64,000 nt of DNA from Mesorhizobium xinjiangense (GTDB taxonomy: Bacteria > Pseudomonadota > Alphaproteobacteria > Rhizobiales > Rhizobiaceae): positions 1 to 64,000 of the forward strand of contig NZ_WOAC01000025.1 of NCBI RefSeq assembly GCF_009749525.1, given 5' to 3'. The position numbers were made by a program, and so were the translations under genes. The notes beneath the pieces were generated by a model. It did no database searches and was not told the origin of the DNA. It worked only from the letters and a program-made list of their open reading frames with translations. Below are positions 54,274-63,678 of this stretch, one piece after another; the stretch's first letter is position 1, and every line of letters begins with the position of its first letter.

Positions 54274-55805
54274 TACTCTGCCGCCTCCTTGGCCTCGATG
54301 CCGGCCATCAGCAGGCCCAGTTCGCCTTCCGTCGCATCGGGCCCGCGCTCGCCGACGATGCGGCCGTCGAACATGACGAGGATGCGGTCGGACAGCGATC
54401 GGATCTCGTCGAGCTCGACCGACACCAACAGCACCGCCTTGCCCTGGTCGCGCATGTCGATCAGGCGTTTGTGGATGAACTCGATGGCGCCGACATCGAC
54501 GCCGCGTGTCGGCTGGCCGACGATCAGGACATCGGGATCCTGCTCCATCTCGCGCGCCAGCACGATCTTCTGCTGGTTGCCGCCGGAAAAATTGGCCGTC
54601 TTGAGGCGACAGTCGGCGGGCCTGATGTCGTACTTCTCGATCTTCTGCCGGGCGTCGTCGCGGATCGCCTCGATGTTGAGAAACGGCCCGTTGAGATATT
54701 TCGCCTGCGCGTGATAGCCGAGAATGGAGTTCTCGTTCTCCTCGAAAGGCAGGACCAGACCGACATTGTGCCTGTCTTCGGGCACATGGGCCAAGCCGCG
54801 CTGGCGCAGTTCGGCAGGATCGGCACTGCCGGTGACGTCGACCGGCTTGCCCGCCAGCAGCACTTCGCCGGTTTCCGCGCTGCGGGTGCCCGCGATCGCC
54901 TCGATCAGCTCCGACTGGCCGTTGCCGGCGACCCCGGCAATGCCGACGATCTCGCCGCCGCGCACGTCGAAGGAAACGTCCTTGACCATCGGCACGCCGC
55001 GCGAATCCTTCACCGTCAGCCCCTTGACCGAGAGCCTGAACTCGGCCGGTTTCGCCTCGCCCTTCTTCACACGCAGCAGCACCCTTCGGCCGACCATCAG
55101 CTCGGCCAGTTCCTCGACCGTCGTCTCGGCCGTCTTGCGCGTTGCAACCATTTCGCCCTGGCGCATGACGGAGACATTGTCGGTGACGGCCATGATCTCG
55201 CGCAGCTTGTGCGTGATCAGAACGATTGTCTTGCCCTCTTCCTGCAGCTTGCGAAGGATGCGGAACAGGTGATCCGCCTCGGCAGGCGTCAAGACGCCGG
55301 TCGGCTCATCGAGGATGAGGGTGTCGGCGCCGCGAAAAAGTGCCTTCAGGATCTCGACGCGCTGCTGCAGGCCGACGGCAAGGTTTTCCACGACGGCGTC
55401 GGGATCGACCTCGAGGCCGTACTCTTCTTCCAGCCGCTGCAATTCCGAGCGCGCACGGGCAAGGCCGGCATTGAGCAGCGGCGAGCCTTCCGCCCCAAGA
55501 ACCACATTTTCCAGAACGGTGAAGTTTTCCACCAGCATGAAATGCTGGTGCACCATCCCGATGCCCGCGGCGATGGCGTCGTTGGGACTATCGATGGAAG
55601 CCTTGTGCCCATCGACGAAGATCTCGCCCGAATCGGCCTGGTAGAAGCCGTACAGGATCGACATCAAGGTCGACTTGCCGGCGCCATTCTCGCCTATGAT
55701 GCCGTGAATGGTTCCCTGCGGGATCTCGAGATTGATGTCGCGATTTGCACGGACCGCGCCAAAACTCTTGTTGATACCCCTAAGCCCGATGGCAACACTC
55801 GCCAT
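54273..55805 (-). CDS. Nucleoside ABC transporter ATP-binding protein (two ABC domains)
   Basis: 510 residues carrying two ATPase domains. The first has GENGAGKSTLMS (about residue 38) and an intact LDEPTGVLTP; the second has GVAGNGQSELIEA and FSGGNQQKIVLAREM, the degenerate second P-loop typical of sugar and nucleoside importers. First gene of the operon; the lipoprotein receptor gene usually preceding it is absent. Confidence 0.93.
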   Translation of the reverse strand: MASVAIGLRGINKSFGAVRANRDINLEIPQGTIHGIIGENGAGKSTLMSILYGFYQADSGEIFVDGHKASIDSPNDAIAAGIGMVHQHFMLVENFTVLENVVLGAEGSPLLNAGLARARSELQRLEEEYGLEVDPDAVVENLAVGLQQRVEILKALFRGADTLILDEPTGVLTPAEADHLFRILRKLQEEGKTIVLITHKLREIMAVTDNVSVMRQGEMVATRKTAETTVEELAELMVGRRVLLRVKKGEAKPAEFRLSVKGLTVKDSRGVPMVKDVSFDVRGGEIVGIAGVAGNGQSELIEAIAGTRSAETGEVLLAGKPVDVTGSADPAELRQRGLAHVPEDRHNVGLVLPFEENENSILGYHAQAKYLNGPFLNIEAIRDDARQKIEKYDIRPADCRLKTANFSGGNQQKIVLAREMEQDPDVLIVGQPTRGVDVGAIEFIHKRLIDMRDQGKAVLLVSVELDEIRSLSDRILVMFDGRIVGERGPDATEGELGLLMAGIEAKEAAE

Positions 55806-55826
55806 ACACCAGCTTCCCCTTATTTT

Positions 55827-55843
55827 TTATCATTTGGTCAAAA
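55827..55843. promoter_or_regulatory. A+T-rich imperfect palindrome before nucleoside operon
   Basis: TTTATCATTTGGTCAAA, a loose inverted repeat in a distinctly A+T-rich patch just upstream of the ATPase start. On the minus strand it contains TTGACC, a possible -35 box. A promoter or repressor site is likely here; the regulator is unknown. Confidence 0.4.
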
Positions 55844-55930
55844 ACCTAGCATGACCGGTATAGCTTGCCAATCCGCGTACGGACCCGGCTACTCTCGACA
55901 AAACCCTTCCGACTTGTCAATTTCCCTGCC

Positions 55931-57106
55931 ATGACAAAGCACGCTTTAGCCCCCTTCATGTTCAATACAACCCCTTCTGTCGTGTTCGAAGCCGGCGCGG
56001 CGGCGCGGCTGGGGACAATTGCCGATAAAATCCTCGGGCGCAGCGTGCTCTTCGTGACCGATCCGGGACTGCGCAGCCTCGGCCTGTGCGACGCCGCGCT
56101 CGCCTCGCTGGAAGCCGAAGGCATGCAGGCAACGGTCTTCGACGACGTGGAAGCCGATCCATCCTTGAAGACGCTGAACGCGGCTGTCGAGAAGGGCAAG
56201 GCGGCGGGCGTGAGCGGTGTGGTTGGTTTCGGCGGCGGCTCATCGCTCGACGTGGCCAAGCTCGCCGCGCTCCTGATCGGCTCGCGCGAAGCGCTCGACG
56301 AGGCCTGGGGCGTGGGCAATGCGAAAGGCCCGCGCCTGCCCCTCGTGCTTATTCCCACGACCGCCGGGACGGGCTCGGAAGTCACGCCCGTTTCCATCAT
56401 CACCGTCGGCGAAGAGGAAAAGCGTGGCGTGTCCTCGCCGGTCATCCTGCCCGATCTGGCGATCCTCGACCCGCAACTGACGCTCGGCCTGCCGCCGTCG
56501 ATCACCGCGGCGACCGGCGTCGATGCGATGGTGCATGCGATCGAGGCCTATGCCTCGAAGAACGCCAACAACAATCCCGTGTCGCGCATCCTGGCGCGCG
56601 AGGCGCTGCGCCTGCTCGGGGCCAATATCGAGACCGCGGTGGCCAACGGCTCCGATATCGCGGCGCGCGGCGCGATGCTGCTCGGCTCGATGCTCGCCGG
56701 ACAGGCCTTCGCCAATTCGCCCGTCGCCGCCGTCCATGCGCTCGCCTATCCGATCGGCGGGACGTTCCACGTGCCGCACGGGCTTTCCAACGCGCTCGTG
56801 CTGCCGCATGTGCTGCGCTTCAACGCGCCGGAGGCGGCGCATCTCTATGCCGAGATCGCCGCCGACGCCTTCCCGCATCTGGCGCGCGAGGACGGCGCGC
56901 AAGGACGTTGCGCGACCTTCATCGAGGAACTTGCCGCCCTTTCGAAGCGTCTCGGCATGCAGACACAGTTGCGCGAGGTCGGCATCGGCGAGGAGCATCT
57001 GGAAAAGATGGCGGCCGACGCGATGAAGCAGACACGCCTCCTGGTCAACAATCCGCGCGAGGTCGGCGAGGCCGACGCGCTGGCGATCTACAGGGCGGCG
57101 TGGTGA
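55931..57106 (+). CDS. Iron-containing alcohol dehydrogenase / maleylacetate reductase family
   Basis: 391 residues with NAD(P) site GFGGGSSLDVAK (about 89-100), TTAGTGSEVTPVS, and metal region GVDAMVHAIEAYAS and PHGLSNALVLPHVLRFN. Reduces aldehydes or maleylacetate, or oxidises alcohols; the substrate is not clear. ATG 55931 (MTKHALAPFMFN). Its stop overlaps the thioesterase start by one base. Divergent from the nucleoside ATPase gene. Confidence 0.87.
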   Translation: MTKHALAPFMFNTTPSVVFEAGAAARLGTIADKILGRSVLFVTDPGLRSLGLCDAALASLEAEGMQATVFDDVEADPSLKTLNAAVEKGKAAGVSGVVGFGGGSSLDVAKLAALLIGSREALDEAWGVGNAKGPRLPLVLIPTTAGTGSEVTPVSIITVGEEEKRGVSSPVILPDLAILDPQLTLGLPPSITAATGVDAMVHAIEAYASKNANNNPVSRILAREALRLLGANIETAVANGSDIAARGAMLLGSMLAGQAFANSPVAAVHALAYPIGGTFHVPHGLSNALVLPHVLRFNAPEAAHLYAEIAADAFPHLAREDGAQGRCATFIEELAALSKRLGMQTQLREVGIGEEHLEKMAADAMKQTRLLVNNPREVGEADALAIYRAAW

Positions 57107-57552
57107 TGGCAACGACGCCCGACCGCCCCGCCCCTTCCGGCCGCACCGCCTACCGCACCTTTCGCACCATCACCACGCGGTGGATGGACAACGATCTCTA
57201 CGGCCATATGAACAATGTGGTGCACTATTCACTCTTCGATACGGCGGTGAACGGCTGGCTGATCGAAAAGGAGGCCGTCGACATCCACAACGGCGGCCAG
57301 ATCGGTCTGGTGGTGGAGACGGGGTGTCGCTATTTCGCCGAGATGGCGTTTCCCGATATCGTTTCCGCCGGGCTGCGCGTGGCCAGGATCGGCACGTCCT
57401 CTGTGCGCTACGAGGTCGGGCTGTTCCGCAATGATGACGAGACGGCCGCCGCCGAGGGCTTTTTCGTCCATGTCTATGTCGACCGGCAAACGCGGCGTCC
57501 CGCGCCGCTCAATGGCAGGCTGAAGACGGCGCTGGAGGGCATTCAGGCATGA
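57106..57552 (+). CDS. Acyl-CoA thioesterase (YbgC/FadM, 4HBT hotdog fold)
   Basis: 148-residue hotdog-fold protein: TTRWMDNDLYGHMNNVVHYSLFDTAV has the DxxGHxNN catalytic pattern of this group. Hydrolyses an acyl-CoA. Between an alcohol dehydrogenase and slyX in one overlapping run, perhaps linked to acyl or alcohol metabolism. Confidence 0.85.
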   Translation: MATTPDRPAPSGRTAYRTFRTITTRWMDNDLYGHMNNVVHYSLFDTAVNGWLIEKEAVDIHNGGQIGLVVETGCRYFAEMAFPDIVSAGLRVARIGTSSVRYEVGLFRNDDETAAAEGFFVHVYVDRQTRRPAPLNGRLKTALEGIQA

Positions 57553-57758
57553 ACTCGGACCCGGAAAGACTTGCCCGGCTCGAAATGATCGCCACCGAGC
57601 AGGAGCGCACGATCGAGGAACTGTCCGGCCAGCTTGCCGCGCAGTGGACCGTCATCGACCGGCTCGAAAAGCGACTCGCCGCGCTGACGCAACGCTTGCT
57701 CGAACTGGAGGAGCAGAACGCGCCCGACGTTCCGGTGACCCGCCCGCCGCATTACTGA
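57549..57758 (+). CDS. slyX: SlyX-family protein
   Basis: 69-residue coiled-coil protein (RLARLEMIATEQERTIEELSGQLAAQWTVIDRLEKRLAALTQRL) ending in the family's ...RPPHY. Function unknown. It overlaps the thioesterase gene by four bases. Confidence 0.87.
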   Translation: MNSDPERLARLEMIATEQERTIEELSGQLAAQWTVIDRLEKRLAALTQRLLELEEQNAPDVPVTRPPHY

Positions 57759-57779
57759 CAGCACGTGAGCGCCGTAGAC

Positions 57780-57813
57780 GGCCGGCGGCCGGCGGCCGGC
57801 GGCCGGCGGCCGG
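57780..57813. repeat. Tandem 7-bp repeat (GCCGGCG)
   Basis: Four exact GCCGGCG units from 57781 to 57808 and a partial fifth, in the slyX-Rrf2 gap. Copy number could vary by slippage, possibly affecting the downstream Rrf2 promoter; this is inference. Confidence 0.8.
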
Positions 57814-57856
57814 TAGTGACTGCACTGCGACAAAAATTTCACTTGCAATAGCCTCT

Positions 57857-57873
57857 TTCATGCAACATATGAA
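57857..57873. promoter_or_regulatory. Candidate Rrf2 operator
   Basis: TTCAT-N7-ATGAA, an inverted repeat ending five bases before the Rrf2 start, within an A+T-richer stretch. Suits autoregulation. Confidence 0.4.
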
Positions 57874-57878
57874 GTTAC

Positions 57879-58337
57879 ATGAAACGCGACAGCAAACTTT
57901 CCGGCGTGCTCCACGTGCTCTTGCACATGCTCGGCATGAAGGGACCCGCCACCTCAGAGCAACTTGCCGCAATCATGAGCACCAACCCCGTGGTCGTGCG
58001 GCGCATCATGGCAGGCTTGCGCGAACAGGGCTTCGTGGCTTCGGCCAAGGGCCATGGCGGCGGCTGGACGATCGCCTGCGACCCGTCCGCCGTGACACTT
58101 GCCGACATCTACATGGCTGTCGGCGAACCGAGCCTGGTGGCAATGGGTCACCGCACCGAAATGCCAGGTTGCCTTGTCGAGCAGTCGGTCAACTCGGCGC
58201 TCGACGGCGCCTTCCGCGAAGTCCAGGCGGTGTTCCAGTCGCATCTGGAAAGGATAGCGCTCGCTGCCCTGTCGGATGAATTCAACCGGCGCCTCGCGGA
58301 ACGCGGGCAGACCTTGGAGGACCAGCAACATGCATGA
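57879..58337 (+). CDS. Rrf2-family transcriptional regulator
   Basis: 152 residues with the Rrf2 winged helix (LSGVLHVLLHMLGMKGPATSEQLAAIMSTNPVVVRRIMAGLREQGFVASAKGHGGGW). Only two cysteines are present (about 69 and 94), so the three-Cys Fe-S site of IscR/NsrR is lacking; it belongs with the YwnA-like group. Overlaps the flavoprotein gene by eight bases. Confidence 0.88.
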   Translation: MKRDSKLSGVLHVLLHMLGMKGPATSEQLAAIMSTNPVVVRRIMAGLREQGFVASAKGHGGGWTIACDPSAVTLADIYMAVGEPSLVAMGHRTEMPGCLVEQSVNSALDGAFREVQAVFQSHLERIALAALSDEFNRRLAERGQTLEDQQHA

Positions 58338-59235
58338 CGTCATCATCATCGGCGGCAGCTTCGCCGGCCTGTCGGCAGCGATGCAACTCGCCCGGGGCAA
58401 CCGTTCGGTCTGCATCATCGACAATGGCCGGCCGCGCAACCGCTTCGCCACCGCATCGCACGGCTTTTTCGGCCAGGACGGCGAACCGCCGGACGCCATG
58501 CTGAGGAACGCGCGCGACAAAGTCGCGGCCTATTCGAGCGTGCGCTTAGTCCACGCGACAGTCGACGGCGCACGCGCACGCGGCGGCGGCTTCGACGTCA
58601 CGCTGTCGAATGGCGAGGATCTTCGCGCCCGCAAGCTTGTTCTCGCTTTCGGCCTCAATGATGCCCTGCCGGACATCCCTGGCCTCGCCGAACGCTGGGG
58701 CAAGACTGCGATCCACTGTCCCTATTGCCACGGCTACGAGTTCCTGGGCCGGCCGCTCGGCGTGCTCGCCACCATGCCGGCTTCGATCCACCAGGCGGAA
58801 TTCATTCCCGAATGGGGCCCGGTGACCTTCTTTCTGAACGGCGGGGAAGGGCCGGACAGAGAAACCCGCGCCCGACTTGCCGCGCGCAATGTCGCCATTG
58901 AACCGGAACCGGTCGTCGCACTGGAGGGTGAAGCGCCCGAGCTTGCCGGCGTGCGGCTTGCCGATGGACGGCTTGTCGAGATTACCGCGCTCTATCTGGC
59001 GGCCCGCACCAGCTTCCAAAGCCCGATCGCCGAGGAACTGGGATGCGCGATCGATGATGGACCGCTGGGTCCGGTCCTGCGCACCGACGCACAGCAGATG
59101 ACCAGCGTAGCCGGTGTCTATGCCGCCGGCGATATTGCGCGGGCGATGCACAACGCGACATTTGCTTCGGCGGATGGGGTCATGGCCGGTGCGGCGGTGC
59201 ACCGCTCGCTGGTGTTCGAACCCATCGCGGCATAG
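58330..59235 (+). CDS. NAD(P)/FAD-dependent oxidoreductase, thioredoxin-reductase-like
   Basis: 301 residues: FAD site DVIIIGGSFAGLSAAMQLA at the start, CPYC (C130, C133) redox pair in HCPYCHGYE, and YAAGDIAR near the end. Resembles TrxR and the Rrf2-linked flavoproteins; the electron acceptor is unknown. The Rrf2-flavoprotein pair is common, and the Rrf2 probably controls it. Confidence 0.88.
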   Translation: MHDVIIIGGSFAGLSAAMQLARGNRSVCIIDNGRPRNRFATASHGFFGQDGEPPDAMLRNARDKVAAYSSVRLVHATVDGARARGGGFDVTLSNGEDLRARKLVLAFGLNDALPDIPGLAERWGKTAIHCPYCHGYEFLGRPLGVLATMPASIHQAEFIPEWGPVTFFLNGGEGPDRETRARLAARNVAIEPEPVVALEGEAPELAGVRLADGRLVEITALYLAARTSFQSPIAEELGCAIDDGPLGPVLRTDAQQMTSVAGVYAAGDIARAMHNATFASADGVMAGAAVHRSLVFEPIAA

Positions 59236-59242
59236 CCGCCAT

Positions 59243-60262
<1,020 letters not shown>

Positions 60263-60290
60263 GTCCGAAACTGGGCGCTTTGGGCCCGAA

Positions 60291-60451
60291 CACCCCCCTC
60301 TGGCCTGCCGGCCCTCTCCCCCTCAAGGGGGGAGATCAGCTGTCGTCGATGGCTTGACCGATCAGCACCGCCACGGAGCGGGTTGCTGGCGGTCGGGTCG
60401 GCGTAATCTCCCCCCTTGAGGGGGAGATGGCCGGCAGGCCAGAGGGGGGTG
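60291..60451. repeat. Palindromic intergenic element, family A, copy 2
   Basis: About 161 bp with terminal arms of about 46 bp that match as inverted repeats with one mismatch, starting CACCCCCCTCTGGCCTGCCG. It fills the gap between the dehydrogenase and ATPase genes of the sugar operon. Same family as 1391-1566. Confidence 0.88.
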
Positions 60452-60494
60452 ATTGTTGTGTTCATGCACTTGCTCCGAATCGACGCCCCGGCAT

Positions 60495-61556
60495 CTACAG
60501 CCGCACCGTCTTGCCGGTGCGCACGCTTTCGTCCGCCGCCAGGCAGATCCGCAGCGACGTGACCGCATCGTCCATATGGCGCGAAAGATCGATATCCCCG
60601 CGGATCGCCTCGAGCACGAAATCCTGCTCGCGTTCGCACAGCTCCTGATGGCCGGGCTCGCCGGCCATGACCAGGTCCTCGTCCGCCTTGACGAAGCGTC
60701 CGTCCGGACCGGTCTCGGCCCGGTGCAGGCGAATGACAGCGGTCTTCGTATGGGTATCGATGTCGTCGGATTTCGCCCCCTCATCCATGACGATCGACAC
60801 GCTGCCCTTGGGCGACATGACATCCTTCACGAAAAAGGCGGTCTCCGAGATCATCGGGCCCCAGCTGGCCTCGTACCAGCCGACCGAGCCGTCCTCGAAG
60901 AGGACCTGCAGATGGCCGTAATTGTACATGTCCGGCGCCACCTCGTCGGTGAGCCGCAGCCCCATGCCGCGCACCTCGACCGGCCTGGCATCGGTGATCT
61001 GGCACATGACGTCGACATAGTGCACGCCGCAATCGACGATCGGCGAGGTGGTCTGCATGAGCTGCTTGTGCGTCGCCCAGGTCGGCCCGCTCGACTGCTG
61101 GTTCAGGTTCATGCGGAAGACATAGGGACCTGCGAGCGCCCGCGCCTCGGCGATCAGCCTCATCCATGACGGATGATGGCGCAGGATATAGCCGACGACC
61201 AGCTTGCGGCCGTTGGCCCTTGCCGCCGCGACGACGCGCTCGGCATCGGCGACCGTGGTGGCGAGCGGCTTTTCCACGAAGACATGGGCGCCCGCCTCCA
61301 GCGCCGTCACCGCATAGTCGGCGTGGCTGTCGGAATAGGTGTTGATCGACGCGACGTCGGGGCGCAGTTCCTTCAACGCCTCCTCGAACGAGGGGCGGAC
61401 AGCATAGCCGGCAAGCTCGGCCGGCAGGTCCACGGCCGAGCGGTTGACGAGCGCCGCGATCTCGAAGCCCGGATTGCGGTGATAGGCGAGCGCATGGCTT
61501 CTGCCCATATTGCCGAGCCCGGCGACGAGGACGCGAAGGGGCTTTTCAGAACTCAC
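60495..61556 (-). CDS. Gfo/Idh/MocA-family oxidoreductase
   Basis: 353 residues: Rossmann start RVLVAGLGNMGRSHALAYHRNPG, EKPLA (about residue 95) with the catalytic lysine, and the C-terminal substrate domain. Oxidises a sugar or inositol-type ligand, probably the imported one. Starts with GTG, which overlaps the upstream permease stop by four bases. Confidence 0.87.
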   Translation of the reverse strand: MSSEKPLRVLVAGLGNMGRSHALAYHRNPGFEIAALVNRSAVDLPAELAGYAVRPSFEEALKELRPDVASINTYSDSHADYAVTALEAGAHVFVEKPLATTVADAERVVAAARANGRKLVVGYILRHHPSWMRLIAEARALAGPYVFRMNLNQQSSGPTWATHKQLMQTTSPIVDCGVHYVDVMCQITDARPVEVRGMGLRLTDEVAPDMYNYGHLQVLFEDGSVGWYEASWGPMISETAFFVKDVMSPKGSVSIVMDEGAKSDDIDTHTKTAVIRLHRAETGPDGRFVKADEDLVMAGEPGHQELCEREQDFVLEAIRGDIDLSRHMDDAVTSLRICLAADESVRTGKTVRL

Positions 61557-62392
61557 TTTACCGCTCCCGATGTGATGCCGCGGATCAGTTGCCGCGAGAA
61601 GATGAGATAGAGGATCAGCACCGGCACGATGGCCAGCGACAGGGCGGCCAGCACCGCGTTCCAGTTGGTGACGAACTGGCCGAGGAATATCTGCGCGCCA
61701 AGCGTCACGGTCTTGGTATCTTCCGCCGGCGCCAGGATGAGCGGGAACCACAGATCGTTCCAGATCGGGATCATGGTGAAGACGGCGACCGTCGCCATGG
61801 GCGGGCGCAAAAGCGGCAGCACGAGGCGGAAGAAGATCGTGTACTCGGACAGGCCGTCAATGCGCCCGGCATTCTTCAGATCGTCGGAGATCTGCCGCGT
61901 GAACTCCGTCAGGATGAAGATGGCGAGCGGCAAGCCTTGAGCCGAGTAGACGAGGATCAGCGCGGTCAGCGTGTTGACCAATCCGCTCGCCACCATCAGC
62001 TTCAGGATCGCCACCGTGCCGAGCCGGATCGGGATCATGATGCCGAGCGCCAGGTAGAGGCCCATCAGCGTGTTGCCGCGAAAGCGGTATTCGGCGAGCG
62101 CGAAAGCGGCCATGGCGCCGAAGACAAGCACAATGGCCAGCGACACCACGGTGACGATGAGGCTGTTCTGGAAATAAAGCGGGAAATTGCCCTGCGCCAG
62201 GACCGTCTGATAACCGACAAGGTCGAAGGTCTCGGTCGTCGGCGGCGCCAGCGGCGCGCGGAAGATGCCCTGGCGCGACTTGAACGAGTTCATGACGATG
62301 ACGAGCACGGGAAAGAGCGCGATCACCGTATAGGTGATCAGCACCGCATGGGCGGCAACCGTGCGCGACGTGGAAGAACGGGCCTGGCTCAT
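61553..62392 (-). CDS. Sugar ABC transporter permease (MalG family)
   Basis: 279 residues, six membrane segments; the EAA-like loop reads DLKNAGRIDGLSEYTIFFRLVLPLLRP. Second inner-membrane subunit of the importer. ATG at 62392 (MSQARSS). Gene order behind MalF type is typical. Confidence 0.91.
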   Translation of the reverse strand: MSQARSSTSRTVAAHAVLITYTVIALFPVLVIVMNSFKSRQGIFRAPLAPPTTETFDLVGYQTVLAQGNFPLYFQNSLIVTVVSLAIVLVFGAMAAFALAEYRFRGNTLMGLYLALGIMIPIRLGTVAILKLMVASGLVNTLTALILVYSAQGLPLAIFILTEFTRQISDDLKNAGRIDGLSEYTIFFRLVLPLLRPPMATVAVFTMIPIWNDLWFPLILAPAEDTKTVTLGAQIFLGQFVTNWNAVLAALSLAIVPVLILYLIFSRQLIRGITSGAVK

Positions 62393-62405
62393 GAACGTGT
62401 CCCCC

Positions 62406-63329
62406 TCAGAACTGGTAGCGCCGCAGGCGCGTCTGGACCGCGAAGAGGTAGGTGCAGACGCCGGCGAGGATGATGAAGAACATGATCGAGGCGATCGTCG
62501 CGCCCATGTTGGGATCACCCGACTGCAACTGGAAGCCGAAGAAGGTGCGGTAGAGGAAGGTGCCGAGAATGTCGGTCGCGTAATTCGGCCCGGCCAGCGC
62601 ACCTTGCGCCGAATAGATGAGATCGAAGGCGTTGAAATTGCCGACGAAAGTAAGGACCGAGATGATGCCGATTGCCGGCAGGATGAGCGGCAGCTGGATC
62701 TTCCAGAACTGCGCCATGCCGGTGATGCCGTCGCATTCGGCGGCCTCCAGGATTTCCTCCGGGATCGACAACAGCGCGGCATAGATGAGCATCATCGGAA
62801 TTCCGACGAACTGCCACACCGAGATCAAGCCGAGCGTGGTCAGCGCGTATTCCTCCTTGCCGAGCCACGGCGTGAAGAGATGCTTCAGCCCGACATATCC
62901 GAGAAGGTCGGGCGCTACGCCCCACAGCGGGCTCAGGATCAGCTTCCAGGTGAAGCCGACGATGACGAAGGACAGGATGGTGGGAATGAAGATGGCGCTG
63001 CGATAGAAGGCGGCGAAGCGCAGCCGCGGATGGCTCAAAAGCGCGGCGAGCAGAATGCCGACCGGGTTCTGCACCAGCATATGGATGATGAAGAACCAGG
63101 TGTTGTTCCACAGCGCGTTCCAGAAACTCGCCGACCAGCGCGGGTCGCCGAGCAGCGTGCGGAAATTATCGAGACCGACGAAGACCTGCTGGTTGTCCGC
63201 CGTGCCGAACAGCGAAAGCTGCAAGGTGCCGAACAACGGGATGATCATGATCGCCGTGTAGATCAGCACCGCCGGCGCCAGGAATACAGCGATGTGCCAG
63301 CGTATGGGTCGACGATTTTCGGTGTCCAT
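62406..63329 (-). CDS. Sugar ABC transporter permease (MalF family)
   Basis: 307 residues, six membrane segments; the EAA loop reads EILEAAECDGITGMAQFWKIQLPLILP. ATG 63329 (MDTENRR) is used; a TTG six codons earlier is possible. Thirteen bases before the second permease gene. Confidence 0.91.
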   Translation of the reverse strand: MDTENRRPIRWHIAVFLAPAVLIYTAIMIIPLFGTLQLSLFGTADNQQVFVGLDNFRTLLGDPRWSASFWNALWNNTWFFIIHMLVQNPVGILLAALLSHPRLRFAAFYRSAIFIPTILSFVIVGFTWKLILSPLWGVAPDLLGYVGLKHLFTPWLGKEEYALTTLGLISVWQFVGIPMMLIYAALLSIPEEILEAAECDGITGMAQFWKIQLPLILPAIGIISVLTFVGNFNAFDLIYSAQGALAGPNYATDILGTFLYRTFFGFQLQSGDPNMGATIASIMFFIILAGVCTYLFAVQTRLRRYQF

Positions 63330-63509
63330 GGCCACGATCTGTTTCAAGTTTGTCGGTCACCTTGCCACGGAGGAAAAGCGGAGATTGGCAGCGAAGACCT
63401 CTGCACCTCTTCCTTCTCGATGGCAGCGCCGTCGCAAAGGAAAGTTTCCACCGATTAGGCCGACCGACCCCGCCCTCAATCCCAAGTCTATCGTATTTGT
63501 ATCTGTACG
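63330..63509. other. Non-coding leader between binding protein and permease genes
   Basis: With element B copy 2 this forms a 349-bp gap inside the operon. No ORF with a ribosome site or known motif is seen in 63330-63509. Confidence 0.4.
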
Positions 63510-63627
63510 CCCCCTCCACCGCCTTCGGCGGTCCCCCTCCCCCGCTGCGCAGGGGAGGAACCGGCGTCGCCGCCGATCTTCCCCCATTTATGGGGGAGGG
63601 GGACCATGCGGAGCATGGTGGAGGGGG
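63510..63627. repeat. Palindromic element, family B, copy 2
   Basis: About 118 bp, closely matching copy 1 (same CCCCCTCCACC/GGTGGAGGGGG ends, CCGCCTTCGGCGG block and CCATGCGGAGCATGG). Lies between the binding-protein gene and the first permease gene. Confidence 0.87.
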
Positions 63628-63678
63628 CATGTGCGATTGCCTTGCCCTTGACGGGCCAGGGGCAGCGCTTCCTCCAGC

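Noticed and set aside
57780-57813. CRISPR-like short repeats
   Set aside because: The units are 7 bp with no spacers and no cas genes; it is a simple tandem repeat.
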